Assembly (NCBI GenBank): GCA_009741485.1
Contig: CM019214.1
Span: forward strand, 27,604,081 to 27,668,080
Direction: 5' to 3'
Origin: Malurus cyaneus samueli
Lineage: Eukaryota; Chordata; Aves; Passeriformes; Maluridae
Length of the DNA stretch: 64,000 nt
Shown here: positions 24,202 through 37,040 of the stretch, piece after piece
Layout of the letters: each line of letters opens with the position of its first letter
Position numbering within the stretch: the stretch's first letter is position 1
Notes under the pieces: model-generated
The model's input: the letters and a program-made list of their open reading frames with translations, nothing else
Database searches by the model: none
Told to the model about the DNA's origin: nothing
Program-made: the position numbers and the translations under genes

Positions 24202-27200
24202 GTAAGTAAAACGTCTTATGACTTTTACTGAGGAGAGGAGGAAAAAGCAGTTTCCTTGCTACCAATAAGTGAGGAACTGCGTTTTCCTTGCCAGATGGCT
24301 TATCTATCTTTCTATTAAAAGAAACAACTAACAAATCATCTCTGCAAGCCTTACAGATTGCTGCCTTCAACAAAATGATGTTTAGCAGAGAAGCATAATG
24401 CTTTAAGTGTCAAGTTGTTTGAAGTATTCCACTGTTCATTTTGCTCAGATTGGGTAATTAGTTAAATCGATGGTGAAACAAACTCAACAACTTCTTTATT
24501 TTTGTAAGAAAAGCACCAAAAATGCAGTGCTGTACATACCAAAGAGTAGTTTGGTAAAGTTAACCTGCAGGTGAAATGTCTTCAGTTACATGCAAACCTC
24601 ATCTGAGGACTGTGAAGCTTTATTTCTACAAATCAGAGGCATGTTTGTAAATAAATTGCTGTTTAAATTAAAATGTTAAATCAAAAAATAGGTGTTAGGT
24701 GCTATATAGGTGGTTACCGCTATCTGCCTGAGGTGTTGATGTAAGCAGAAGTTACTAAACTCTTGCATCATTGTCACAAGGATGTGAAAGAGGTGAGAGA
24801 TAATATGTAGGAGAGTGCAGCATCCTTGTTACAAAGCTTGGTGAGTTTAGTGGGACGATTGTCATTATTTTGGATCAGGCCTGAGTATAGGAGACTGAGG
24901 TTGGTAAGGCTTGACTTTTGGCTGCATTTATTGGTCAGCCACAAGTGTGGGTAAGGCTCTGTGGTCATGTGCTAATGGGACCTTGATTATATTTTTTTAA
25001 AGCTATCCTGCTGATATTTTAATCCTACTGTGTGCAAGTTCTTGACTTTACACTCCATATAGATGTGTATGATAGGCCACATCTTTGTAGGTGTGGCATA
25101 GTGTATTGAGGAATGGGAAACACTAGGGCTTTTGCAGCAGGTGGTGTGACACACGATAATCCCACAGCTACAGCTGGAATGTTGAGCTTGCCCATCAGTC
25201 TGTGTGGATGGCTGATTTCTCCACTTCATGGCTGAGGAAGAGCTGTCAGGCTGGGGACCCACAGCCCTGTGGGAAGGGACAGGAGCGAGGACCTCAAGTG
25301 TCATGTGCTGCTTGTCTGCCTTGTTTAGATACAAACATTGTTCTGCTGCGTAGTGCTGAATGGATGATAAAATCACCATGTGCTATTGAAAACAGAGCAG
25401 GCTGGTGATACTACAAATATTTTGTGCCCCGTAATGGTATCACTGGGATCAGTTGACATCAACCAGTAGCATTTGTGGTGTGACCCTCCTTTTATGAAGC
25501 TGTGTTGTAGTGTGCATAGCATGAGCTTCTTCATTCTCCTTCCTGCTCTTATAGTAGACTGCAGTCTGGGGTGTTAAAATAGAGATATACTGAAGAGATG
25601 TTCAAGATATCTCATTTAATGGATGCAGTCTGGTCATGGCTGCTTGAATCTCCACATGCTGGTTTTTCCAGAGAACCCTAAAAAAGTAAATTGGCCTGCT
25701 TGAAGGTCTAATTTCCCAGATTTTGTGGTTCCTAAGGTGGTGTCTGTGTAGGAGATGAAACACCCCAGTGAATGGGAATGGGAGAGTTTGGTCATCATTG
25801 AATGTTTCCATGAAAAAATCAGCTGCCACCAAAATATTTATCCTATTTTCCATCCATATGTTGCTTCCTTCCCTTGTCCAACCCAGGTCTTTCTGTACTG
25901 GTGTGGTGAACTGAATTGGAAAATTCCTTGTTTATACTAATCACTGCCCCAGAAGAGAATAGGGGTGAGAGCTAACTTTATCCTGGATCAGATCATCACT
26001 TGTATTCATAGAAACTTGGGCTGGCATGGGACTGGAAGCAGCTGGGGGTGGGAGGAGGGTTGGGCTTGCTCCTTGCAGTGACAGCTCTGGTCAAATATGT
26101 TTGCAAAGTGACAAAGTGGGTGTCTGTGGGAAGCAGCAGCACCTGAATAATTGCAGGTGGGTTGCTGGCAGTCATATTCTTCATATTGTTACCCTGTTTG
26201 TAACACTGTATCTTCTAGTTGTTACAAAGATCAATGTGCTAATATTATGAAGTGTTTTATTAGCTTGAATTAAAAAAAAAAAAAAAAACCTGCTATAAAT
26301 TATTAGAGTCTGTAGGACCCAGACACAAAAGTCATGGTTCTGCCTGTAATGAGATGGGCAGAGCTGCTGACTTTGACAGCCATATATCTGTGAATGAGTC
26401 ACAGCTGCTGGACATAAGTGGTGTTGAATGAGAAAAATTGCACATAGGAAGAAATTGGAGTGAGATTAAGGAAAGGCCAGGAAAGAGGGAAAGAGAAAGA
26501 GTGGAACTCACAGAGTTTGAATGTGTTGCCTGGCAGGCTGCTGCTGGCTGTTAGGGAGACGGATGTTTCTCAGCAGAAAAAGAAATGAGAGGAAGAAAAA
26601 AAGGAGGATGTTTAGGATATCAGAGAACTGGGGAAGAAAAAAAAAATGGTGTCTCTGGCAACAGAAGAGGATGCTGGTTGCAGGCTTGGAGAACTAAGGA
26701 AGAGAAGTCCCTGAATGGAAATGCCAGGACAGACAGCCAAATGGAGCAGATCAGGCGCAGTTATCTTTAGCACTGTTTGGCGTACACTGGATAGTGATGT
26801 TAAAGGCCTCAAATAACTCTGGAACTACCCTGAATTGTAGATTTAAGAATTCACATGGCTTAAGTAAAATTAAGTAGTATTAACTACCTGAAGTTCAACA
26901 GAGTTTATAGATTTCTTCTCCCTTTCTGTTCCTTGCATCTACATTACATCCAAAATAGAGTTCTTGGATATTATTTTTTTTCTCTTCAGAGATGGCGCCT
27001 CTTCTGCTAACGCTGATTTTTTGTCTTTCCTAAAGCATACTTTTTCCTAAATAGTTTTCTGACATTTGATTGCTTTATTGGTGCCCCCTTAGTATATTTT
27101 TTAAACTGGTTCTAACAAAAATTACTGGGTTTCCAAGTTTTGTTTAGGTGGGAGCAATAGAATCCCAGAAAAGAAGGAAATATCTGTCATATCAAATAAA

Positions 27201-30149
27201 GAAAATTGTGAGAGAATAAGTTTGAATAACATTTGCAAAAATAACAGCAAGTGGCGGATCACAACTGTCATTTTTAAAAGGAGACCATATATAGATTTAT
27301 AGAAAGGAAACAGCAGAAGTAGTGCATGAGATATATTCTCTTCACTTCTGTGAGACTGTAAAGGGATATATCCAGGCGGATGTCATCAAAGTGGGAGAAA
27401 CAAAAGTTCTTTAAAAGAATTAAACCAACAGTACTATGTACTACTTCTATTGGTTTCAAAGTGAAATTAGATTGCTGACATGGCTGCCTAAGTTATTGCT
27501 CTAAGTTAAAATGTGTCAGTGTTTTGGGCTATCTCACATCCAGTTTTTCCGAGATGTGTCCTGTTTTATTCCATCTGGAAACTTTTGTATGGTTGAAACA
27601 GGAGGACTTTTTACATTAACCCAGGATTTCCAGGCTGAAAGGGGCCAGGGTGGAGTAATCACTCTGCCCATCCTGCTTTGCATGTCCACTCTAGATGTAG
27701 GCACAGGGGGGTTCACAGTGTGAAAAATGTGATAGGGCAGGCATACTGCCAGGCCATCTAGGAATGAGGCTTCAATCTGATGGATTGATTTCATCTCCCA
27801 TGTTACCTACTTAGTGCATGAAAAATGAATCCACCCCTTCCTGGAAATACCAGGCTCCCTACCTGTGGGCTGCTTCAGAAACAGCCTAGGAGATCCCCCA
27901 AAACGATGCACTGCAATCCTGATTTAGAACAACTTCGTTTGAGGCATAGCCACACTGGCAGGCATGCCTTGTTCATGTCTGTTTAAATAAGTGCACAATT
28001 GGGCTCATCTTTGAGTAGGAGTGGTGTTCCATGAGAAAATCAGACAGAATAATGAGCCCTTAAAAAAAACACTAGCATTTTGGGGAGTCTCCTAGCACAT
28101 CTGATTGCTTTGTTCAAAAAGTTTTTGAACCCTGGAAGAATCATTGGATAGTTTAGAGAGGACTCTTTCTACGTTGAGTCATGGAGCTGACAGAAAGGAG
28201 CAGCTTTCCTGGAGAGCGATGAGAAGTGCTGGATGAAGGAGGTGGCATCCAGGCAGCTGCATTAGCCAAAGCCCCTCATTTTCACCGACATGGACAGCCA
28301 TGTCTGTGACCTTCCATGGTGAGGGTCACAGAGTGTATCATGTTGTAGATAGGCAGCAGGATGGCTGCCCAAGTGGCAATTTGTTTATAATTTTTTTAAA
28401 GCCATGACTTCTCCCATCAGCATCATATGATGCCAGCCAGACAAACACATTCACAGCCAGTATGCACACGCAGAAATGTAGTCATGGTTGATAGCTTTAA
28501 ATTCCTTCATTTTGGTCCTTCCTTTTTTTGTGTGCTGCCTGCTCCACTCATCAGCAAGAGTTCCCTTAAATGTCTCTTTTCCTTATTGCTTCTCAGCTCC
28601 TTCCTTGAAATTCTTTTTCGCTGCCATGCCTATGAAACTGATACTGATTCTAATTTACTAATTAATCATTCTTTCTTGAAAGATTTCTCTAAGTCATTTA
28701 TTCTGTGTCTGCGAGGAATAAATTAGAGAGTCCTTTGTGTACAGTCATATCCTGCATATCATATAACTGATTCAGATTATTCATGCAAAGACAAAGGACA
28801 CCAAAAGCAAAATACTGTGTCTCCCTGGAGTCAGCGATGATGATGTGAGGAGGTTCTTGCATGTGTCCATGTTAAGTTCTCAGTGCAAAGTCACATATAG
28901 GTTCTTTACTCACTTTTCCTTCTGAATAGACCAGAATTATGCTCAAAAAATACTCACTGTAATATATTCAAGTTAATTCTATTTTGCTGAGTTATTAACT
29001 GGCATATCATACATCATGCTGCATTTGGTAGCAGAATAGGCAGAGTTGTGTCAGCCTTCCAGAATTCTCAGAGATAAAACGTTGGTACTGAGAGACAAGA
29101 GCCCTGACAAGGTAAACTGTCATGTAATAAGATGATTGTGTTGTTTTTTCACCCTTTTCTGAAAGTAACTGAAGCGGTTTCAGAAATTCAGCATTGCTTT
29201 TCCTTGAGCTTTTAAGGTAGGACATCTGGGTTTTATTGTGTAGTGATTTTACCACAGGAAGTCTTTATGCATTATGATACTAAACCTACTATGTAGCTCT
29301 TAAATTTTGCACAAAAAAGGTATTTGTAGGTTCAAATATATTTGCCTTACCCAAAATGTAAAGCTGCATTGTAGCTTATTCAGTTATACTGAAAGCAAAC
29401 ACGTTTGTTATATTTTAATTCACTAGTTCAGAGCACATTTTGTGTTGGTATTGGGTTTGGGGTTTTTTTTTGCAGCAATGCATTTCTTGTTTCAGACCAG
29501 ATTATTCTCAATTAGTTCTTTGCTTTTGTTTTGACAAGCCAAAAATTGGCCGAGGAGAGGAACATTCTTCATATCATATTGTACTGATCCAAGATCTTCA
29601 GAGAGTTCAATGTTAATTTAGTAGCTTACATCGTTTTGCCTAAGAAGGAAGCTTATCTTCTCATGCCTTGCTTTATTCACAGTACCCTGTTTGCTCCTAA
29701 GGAGTAAAAAGCACAGTGAAATTTGCAGTATTTCCTGATGTTTATCAACAGTTTTTTTTTTAAATGGCAGCACCTAGTTGATAGCAGCAGTTGACTCAGC
29801 TCACAGTGAAAGTATGTGATTGTTATCATGCAAACATTTCTGAGTGACCAAGGACCAACATTATTGGTTACTACCTGCCCTTTTTTTGTCCATTTGGAAG
29901 CTGAAGGTGCTGATTTGAATTAAGACAGTGCAAAGGTAGCTCCTTGTTTTCACATCCTAGAAACGATGTGTAGCAAGGGAAAAACTCTCACAGTTCATGA
30001 ACAAACTTGCATTTATGTGATTAATTTGCCCTACGTCAGCAGAATCATGTTCTTGTTGCTGTTTCCCCTCTTTGACAGTCACAGTGTTTGACTAGGCTGC
30101 TGCCTCTTCCGAGCACACCTGGTTTTGTGGCATCTCTCAGTTTCTGCCT
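24202..30149. other. Gene-free stretch, presumed long intron of the rightward gene
   Basis: AT-rich non-coding DNA beginning with the splice donor at 24202. A 17-base A run lies at 26272-26288. ORFs are below 131 codons and unrecognised. No 7S-type cysteine-rich or Gly-X-Y exon was found. Confidence 0.6.
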
Positions 30150-31034
30150 TTGCTTTTGCACTTCCCGGAAATGAGGGGTGATGTGTTTGTGGATTGCCCA
30201 GCGGCAGAGTGGGCTAGTGCTGCCTGTGGGCAGGGAGCCAGGAGGAATGAGACCACAGCAGGGTGGGCAGGTGGGCAGGACCTTACCCTGCAGCGGGTCC
30301 AGGTGGTCACTCAGGGCAGACACAGCCCAGGAGGGCAGGGCAGGGCCATGGGATGGAGACAGGCAGAGATCAGGCTGGGGCATCACCCAGAGGAGGAGGA
30401 GGAGGAGGTCAGGCATGGCTCACCACAGCTCCAGCCAGCACCGAAGCCCAGCATTCAGCCCGAGCTCCCAGGCTGCTGGCAGGCCAAGGGGGAAGCCCCA
30501 CTTCTCGCAGCCCTTTTCCCACACAGCTCATTTCACAGCGCTGTGGGAGCGCAGCTGCACCCGGAGCTGGCCCTGTGCCCAGTGAGCGCACCGGGGCTCC
30601 CTGGGCTGGGATGGGGGAGCGAGCCTGAGGAGAGCCAGCCAGCAGGTCCTGGTGCAGCCCAGCTGGCTGCAGGGAGCTGGAAAAGCAGATGTGTGAGTTT
30701 AAAATTCAGTGGCAATTTTAGGGAATTTAGCATGTTTAAGGAGGGCCGGGACAGAATTTTAAAAATTGACCAGAGCCTTCCATATGAATTGAAAGGGCAG
30801 CGTCATTTGGTGTATCTCTCCAGAAATAGTTGCTCCACAGGGGACTTTTTGTCAAGAAAACCCCCTGATTTCCAATATAAATTTACTAACAAGTTCTATT
30901 TTTATTTTAGAAACACAAGATCAGAAGAACATTTAGATCGTATCAGTTACCAAGGATGCACGCTTACTGGGATATTTCAGGCGTCCTATTTGTTTGTAAA
31001 TGATCCCAACCTTTATTTTGAAGTCACTTTCTGA
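30150..31034 (+). other. Uncharacterised 294-codon open frame, probably non-coding
   Basis: The longest open frame outside the CpG island. Its first two thirds cross a GC-richer patch that is also open in other frames. The last third (about 30.68-31.03 kb) is AT-rich yet still free of stops. The protein matches no family I recognise and shows no signal peptide, transmembrane segment or repeat. It starts in the presumed intron of the rightward gene and has no evident promoter or polyadenylation signal close by. Chance is the default explanation. Confidence 0.15.
30391..30408. repeat. AGG trinucleotide repeat, six copies
   Basis: Six AGG units lie within the GC-richer patch. In the plus-strand open frame they read as a run of glutamates and in another frame as arginines and glycines. 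It is a simple repeat. Confidence 0.85.
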
Positions 31035-34000
31035 AGTTAGCAAGTAAAGATCATTCAGATAAATAGGGCTTGGCTTATTTTTGGCAGGTCCTAGTACAGG
31101 TCCTACCCACATTTCACCACTGGATGATGGAGCAAAATAATAAATTCTTTATTCTAAGTATACTTTTCCTTTATATTTCACCAGACTTTTAAAGGTTCTT
31201 TGCTGACCAAAATTGCTTCAGTATATAAGCAGGCTATACACAGAAAAGGAATGATGGGCAAAATGAAATATTTTGGATGCAGCACATTTGTTTCGTTCTG
31301 CAGCTGGGGTTTTTTTGATGTTTAGGGTGTTTTTGTCTTCTTGCTCGTGTCATTACAAAACAAGTAACTGCCTCAGGTTTAAGCCTCCCAAAATGCAGCA
31401 TGAGTTTTTATATCCAATGGGACTCTGGGAGCCTGTGTAGCTGCTGTCAGTGCCTGAGCAGTGTGGCTGTCCCTCTGTCCATCCTCTGGAGGCTGCAGCT
31501 CCTGGCTCAACACAGAGCTGACCTGCTTGGTGTGTATCCCTGTGGAAACACAGGCTTGGAAACAAACCTATTGCTCATCGGGGGTAAAAAGAAGGAAAAA
31601 AAGGATCTGCTCAAATTGTCAGTTCTCTGCCTGTACCACATGGGTATCCATTGTCAGGTCCTGCCCATGCTTGCTGTGCCTTGCAGCTGTGGGGAGCAGA
31701 ATCATTTTCCAGGGTAGTGATGGAAAACTGGGAAAGCTTTGCAGGCTTTCCCTGTCACACTCGTGTGTGTCTGGCTCTCAGCAAAGCATGAGGTCCTGCT
31801 GCTCCATCTGTGCAGTCCCCAGGCATATCTCATATGGATGAGGAAAGGCATTCCCACATTCAAGCTGCAGCCTCGCTGACCCCGTGTAATTGATGTTCAA
31901 ACACCTGGTCTGAGTCTTGAGACATCCTGAACCCATGTAGGGAGACCCCAGGGAGCAATTCCGGGAGGACAGTGGGGCTGCTCACCAGGGCTGCCGGCGT
32001 GTCCTGGGCTGAGCTTCGGCAAAGGGAGTGGGCAGAAAGGAATGCCGCTCCCGCACTGGGCTGGGAATAGCCGCTGGGGCCACGGAGCATGGGAAGCCTG
32101 CATATCTCCCCAAGCCGGCAGCCAGAGAAACAGTCTGCTGGAAACAGCCCAAACGTCTCTGCATGAAACTTAGAAAATCTGAAGTGACACTGGCTGGAAG
32201 AAGGAAGTGAACGGGGAAATGTAAACGTTTTCCTTGCAGTGTGGGGCTGAGGCTTGGTTTCCACCAGGTGCTTTGCAGGTTTGTGGTAAGAATAGGTGTG
32301 AAGAAGTCGGTGTGAAGTTGTCCACATCTTCTGTCCTGTGTACGTGCCCACGAGGCTGCCAGCACATCTGTTATCTCTTAACTGGCTGAAGCACACAGGC
32401 TGCTTCCTCTCTGGCTGCGTCCCTTACAGTAAACCGCAGGGTCCCAGGTGTATTCTCTGCCTTGTGGTCAGTTGGCACAGTCTGTCCATGTCCATAACAG
32501 CAATAGCCTCCTTAGTTTCCAAAACAGGGTGGCCCTTGGAGACTGCCCATGTCCCTTACATTGTGCTGACCCCTGTAGCATGGCCAGAACTCACTGCAAG
32601 CAAAGCAAGCAAAGGCTTCCTAGTCCAAGCAACAGGCATTTGTGAGACCCTTCTGACAGCTAAATGGTCAGGCTGTGCAGCACAGTGCTCCTTCATGCAT
32701 TCATACAGACACGGAGCATGTGTGCTTCAGACTGTGACAGCGACTGGCTGGAAATCAGGGCCCACTCTCATTTCTCACATGCACTGTGTTGATAGTTTTA
32801 CCTGAGTAAGGATGGATTAAAAGAACTGAGCAGCACTGTCACCCATTTGAATAGGAAATTTGTACCAAGAAAGACCCAAACCTCTCCTTATAGTTTTAAG
32901 CTTTATGTGATGATTCAAGGTGTTATCATGCCCTATTTGTTGATATCTACTTTATATAAGCAAAATAAAGGACAAAAATAAGCATGTGAGTTGGTGTGAA
33001 TGGCAACAGATCACAAGCCAAATTGCAAAAGCAGAAACACCCAAAATCTATTTACTTCTTATCTTTGTCATGCCTAAGTGTTAGGAAGAGCAGTCCTTCC
33101 CAAAGAAAGGACAATGTCTAGGATATGTAGCAGTTGGCTAAATACTTGTTTTCTGGTGGCTTATGTTCCCAAGGGCACCTTAATCTGTTCTGGAGAATGT
33201 CAACACTACAGTGCACCTTCTTCAACTGCCCCACTCTCCAGAGAGATTTTTCATGGAATGGTTAGGTGAGGGGCATGGAAAAAATGTGCTCTTTTACCTT
33301 GTGGTTATAGAATATAGTCAAGGACAGGTGGGTAGTAGAAGGCAGAGGTTTAAATTGTCCTTATTTGATGTGAACTGGGCTTTATCAGTTGTCAGTCACA
33401 CAATGCCACCTTCTAGGTTTCTTTCTTACTTTTCTATTCCACTCCTTTACTGTGGCAAGAGTTTTTATTTCTTTGTGAATCACAGCCTTGCCGCCTTAAA
33501 TATTAATCTATTAATGCTGCCTTAAAAAAAACTAAGACCATGTGCTCAGCTTTTGCTTCAGTCTTAGAGAATAAAGAGAGAACTTCTTAGGACTTCATCC
33601 CTTCAGTGACCCAGGGACTAAAAGGATCAGTATCCCTTTCTTTTGAGTAAACAGACTTAATTAGACTCAAAGAGAGTGAAATATGGTGGTTTTTCTACAC
33701 ATCAAACCATCTATACCTGAATCCCTTTTAAGAAATTATTATTTAAATAAACTTATATGGTTGATGGACTGGGAAAAATCCAGGAAAAAGTTCTATTTGT
33801 CTTTAACGTTTGTTTCCTTTTATGAATTTATGCCATCAAATTGGGATCCAAACATCTTATGACATCCATCCAATGAGTGATCTGCCCAACAGTGATCTGA
33901 TTTTTTTCTGTGTAAGGGGGGAAACTTTAAATTCTCCTTGTTGTTACTTGCTCATAATAATTGTGTTTGTGTCTTCAAGGGGATAAGACAGTAGCCATTC

Positions 34001-35721
34001 TTCAAGAAAATGTTGCCTCTGCTTTTACAGCCCTAATCTCTTGCTTGAGATTTGTCTTGTCCCTTAGAGACACAGCATCACACAGAGTCATAAGTGAGTA
34101 GATGGGTGATTAGTAAGGTAGCCTGAGGCTGTATCATAAATCACTTTGAAGATTGGGTCTGTAGTCTTGAATTTGTCTGAGTAAGGAATCCTGTGAGCCC
34201 TACAGCAACATGCTTGCATGATCCTGTGCTGCTTCATGCTTTGAACCATCTGGCCTGTTCTTTTTTCCAAGGAAAAATATACAGCAGCTACTATGACCAA
34301 ATCTCAAGCAGCCAGAAACATCGTAGTGGCATGTTGGGAGCTCTTTGTGTATAGAATCTAGTTTCCATGAGATGGACTCCATGAGGCTCATCAGTTGCTT
34401 CAATGGAACTACAGCATCTCAAATTAGGGATGATGTAATTTTTACTACTTCTTCAAGGTATTTAATTTTCGTTCAGCGTGATTTCCATGTTAGTCATGTA
34501 TCATTCACTGTCTTCAATAAAGCCAGTAACATGTGTAAACAAGGAGAGAGGAACCAAAGTACAGTCATCATGTGTTATGAATGAGGGGCAGAGTGAGATC
34601 CACCCTGGACAGGTTTTCTTAGACTTGAGGCTGCTCATCTTTCATTTGGCTCGAAAAAAAAAGTTCTGTTAAGACAAGGATGCATAACTTCATACAACAG
34701 CATAATTAATTTGGGGAGATTAAAGCTCATCCTCCTCAGGAAAAAAAAGAGGATATGAAAATGCACTTTCCAAGTGGTTTCTCTACTTACCTCCAGACAT
34801 ATTTTGTGGAGAGATTGCAGTGTGCATGCAGGTATCAGGCAACCGCATTCGCCTGTGCAGAAACTCCACAAACCCATTTATGTACATACAGAAAAAAACC
34901 CAGGAATTTTTTATTTAACAGAGGGACAGGGACTCTAAAATAAAACTATTTGACTGTTGTCAAAAGAGCCCCCAATGTTTGCAGCATTTCTGTAAATATG
35001 AATTTACCCTTTTCTTTGAGGAGGGTCCTGTTCCTCAGTAGCTGAGAAGCCAGGCCTGGGACCATTCTTTGTCTTTTTGTGGTCACACTGACCTGAAGTT
35101 GTTTTAGCTACAAAAATCTTGCTGTTTAATCTCAGAAATTATGTCTACAGTCAAAAGTAAGTAGTTTTTCTACAAAAGGACGTGGGAAAATGGTGAATTA
35201 AAATAAAAGTGCAAAGTTGTTGCATTTTTTTTTCTCAGATAAAAGACCAACTCAGTTTTGCCATAGCTTCAAGGAATTTCCTTTTTTTTTTCACACTTCG
35301 GAACTGAACATAATTTTAGATAGTCTGGTTAGCCTTTGCAGAGAGTCTGGTTAGCAGCATCAGCTGTCCCAGCATCTTTTAAATGAGCAATGTACACAAA
35401 GACTGTGCTCCAGAGCATAAGCAGGAAAGACTTCTGACCTTTTGATCCGATGATCTATCTGTTCCCAAAATCTCTGCATGTCCAAAAGCAGCAAGACAAA
35501 TACCAGAGGACTTGGAGACTTGAGGAAAGGGGAAGCTCTGGCATTTCACAAACAGAAGAAGAGAGCAGCTCCCTTAGGAGTCCAGCTGCAGCACAGAGCT
35601 CACGACCGAGGCTGTGAGATCTGGAAATGGTGGCTGCTGTGAACTCCTGCAGCTCTGCTTCAAGCCAGACTGTCCGTCAGCCTCCACAACAGCAGAGCTT
35701 CATGGACTCTCCTAAAAAATG
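31035..35721. other. Gene-free stretch, presumed intron of the rightward gene
   Basis: Mixed composition with ORFs up to 178 codons (31860-32396 minus; 32338-32805 plus) that overlap each other on opposite strands and resemble nothing known. A duplicated AGTCTGGTTAGC lies near 35322-35355. No exon, RNA gene or transposon was recognised. Confidence 0.55.
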
Positions 35722-36025
35722 TCTCCCTTCCAGTACCTAAAAGAGAACTGAAGACAGACTTTATTGGGACATGTAATGGTAGGACAAGGCTTTAATCTGA
35801 AAGAGGTTAGGTATAGATGAGATATGAGGAAGAAATCCCTTACTGTAAGGGTAATGAGGCACTTGAACAGGTTGACCAGAGCAGTTTTGGATTCCTCATC
35901 CTTGGAATTCTACAAGACCAGATGGGGCTTTAAGCAGCCTGCTCCAGTTTAAAGTATCTCTACCCATGGCAGGGATGGAACTGGGTGATCTTTAAGGTCC
36001 CTTCTAACCCAAGCCATTCTATGAA
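35722..36025 (+). mobile_element. CR1 LINE 3' end, sense orientation, with intact terminal motif
   Basis: The sequence matches the CR1 3' UTR block by block: ATGAGGAAGAAAT, then GTAATGAGGCACTTGAACAG, then GTTGACCAGAGCAGTTTTGG, then GGGCTTTAAGCAGCCTG, ending AAGGTCCCTTCTAACCC and the terminal CATTCTATGA. Only the last 300 bases are present, as is usual for 5'-truncated CR1 insertions. It has no coding capacity. It lies about 110 bases from an oppositely oriented CR1 copy. The left boundary is approximate. Confidence 0.93.
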
Positions 36026-36135
36026 AACATAACCCCAAGGTGAGATCCACAATTGACTAAGAAGCATGAGCAGGCCAGGACTTGCTGTCTGTCCCTCCCT
36101 GTGGTGTTGGTCTTACTGCAGCCATGCTGAAGGTT

Positions 36136-37040
36136 AATCACAGAATCAGTGTGCTTGGAAAAGACCTCTGAGATCATCAAGTCCAACCTGTGACCAAACA
36201 CAACCATGTCAACTACACCGTGGTACTGAGTGCCCCATCCAGCCTTTCCTTAAACACCTCCAGGGACAGTGACTCCAACATCTCCCTGGGCAGCCCATTC
36301 CAATATCTCATCAACCTTATGTGAAGAGCCTCTTTCTTCTGTCCAGCCTTAACCTCCCCTGGCCCAGTGTAGGACTATATCCTCTTGTCCTGTCACTGGT
36401 CACCTGGGAGAAAAGGCCAACCCCTCCTTCTACAGCCTCCTTTGAGGTGTTTGTAGAGAATGGCAGGGTCCCTGCTGAGCCTTCTCTTCTCCAGGCTGGA
36501 CCGCCCCAGCAGCTCCCTCAGCTGCTCCTAATAGGACATGCTCTCCAGCCCCTTCCCCAGCTCTGTTGCCCCTCTCTGGACCCATTCCAGCCCCTCAATG
36601 TCTTTCCTGCAGTGAGGGGCCCAGAGCTGAACACAGGATTTGCGGTGTGGCCTCACCACTGTCGAGTACAGAGGGACAATCACTGCCCTGGTCCTGCTGG
36701 CCACACCATTGCTGATGCAGGCCAGGGTGCCATTGGCCTTCTTGGCTACCTGGGCACTGCTGGTCATGTTCATCCAGGTGTTGACCAGCACCACTAGGTT
36801 TCTTTCTGCTGGGCCACTTTCCAACCACTCTGCCCCAGCCTGTAGCTCTGTCTGGGGCTGTTGTGACCAAAGTGCAGGACCTGGCCCTTGTTCTTGTTGA
36901 ACCTCATGCTGTTGGTCTCAGCCCATTGGCCCAGACTGTCCAGTTCCTTCTGCTGAACCTTCCTACCCTCCAGCAGATCAACACTTCCACCCACCTTGGT
37001 GTCATCCTCAAATCTGCTAATTCGTGAGTCATGCCCCAGT
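36136..37040 (-). mobile_element. CR1 LINE fragment, antisense: broken C-terminal reverse transcriptase region plus 3' UTR
   Basis: Read on the minus strand, this carries the C-terminal part of the CR1 ORF2 reverse transcriptase. One frame (near 36.80-37.03 kb) has the FADD-type catalytic block as FEDDTKVGGSVDLLEGRK followed by FNKNKGQVLHFGH. A second frame (36.53-36.82 kb) continues with QVAKKANGTLACI and VIVPLYSTVVRPH. The change of frame and the A-to-E change in the FADD box show that the enzyme is dead. The 3' end reaches the terminal motif ATTCTGTGATT (complement at 36136-36146). The endonuclease domain and N-terminal reverse transcriptase are absent through 5' truncation; the 5' boundary is uncertain by tens of bases. 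Plus-strand ORFs across it (for example 36321-36797) are antisense shadows. Confidence 0.93.

Noticed and set aside
31860..32805. 178-codon minus-strand and 155-codon plus-strand ORFs
   Set aside because: They overlap on opposite strands, lack recognisable domains, and lie in a GC-moderate patch where open frames are more likely by chance.
36321..36900. Plus-strand ORFs of 158 and 86 codons
   Set aside because: They are antisense to the CR1 reverse transcriptase remnant on the minus strand and mirror its codon structure.
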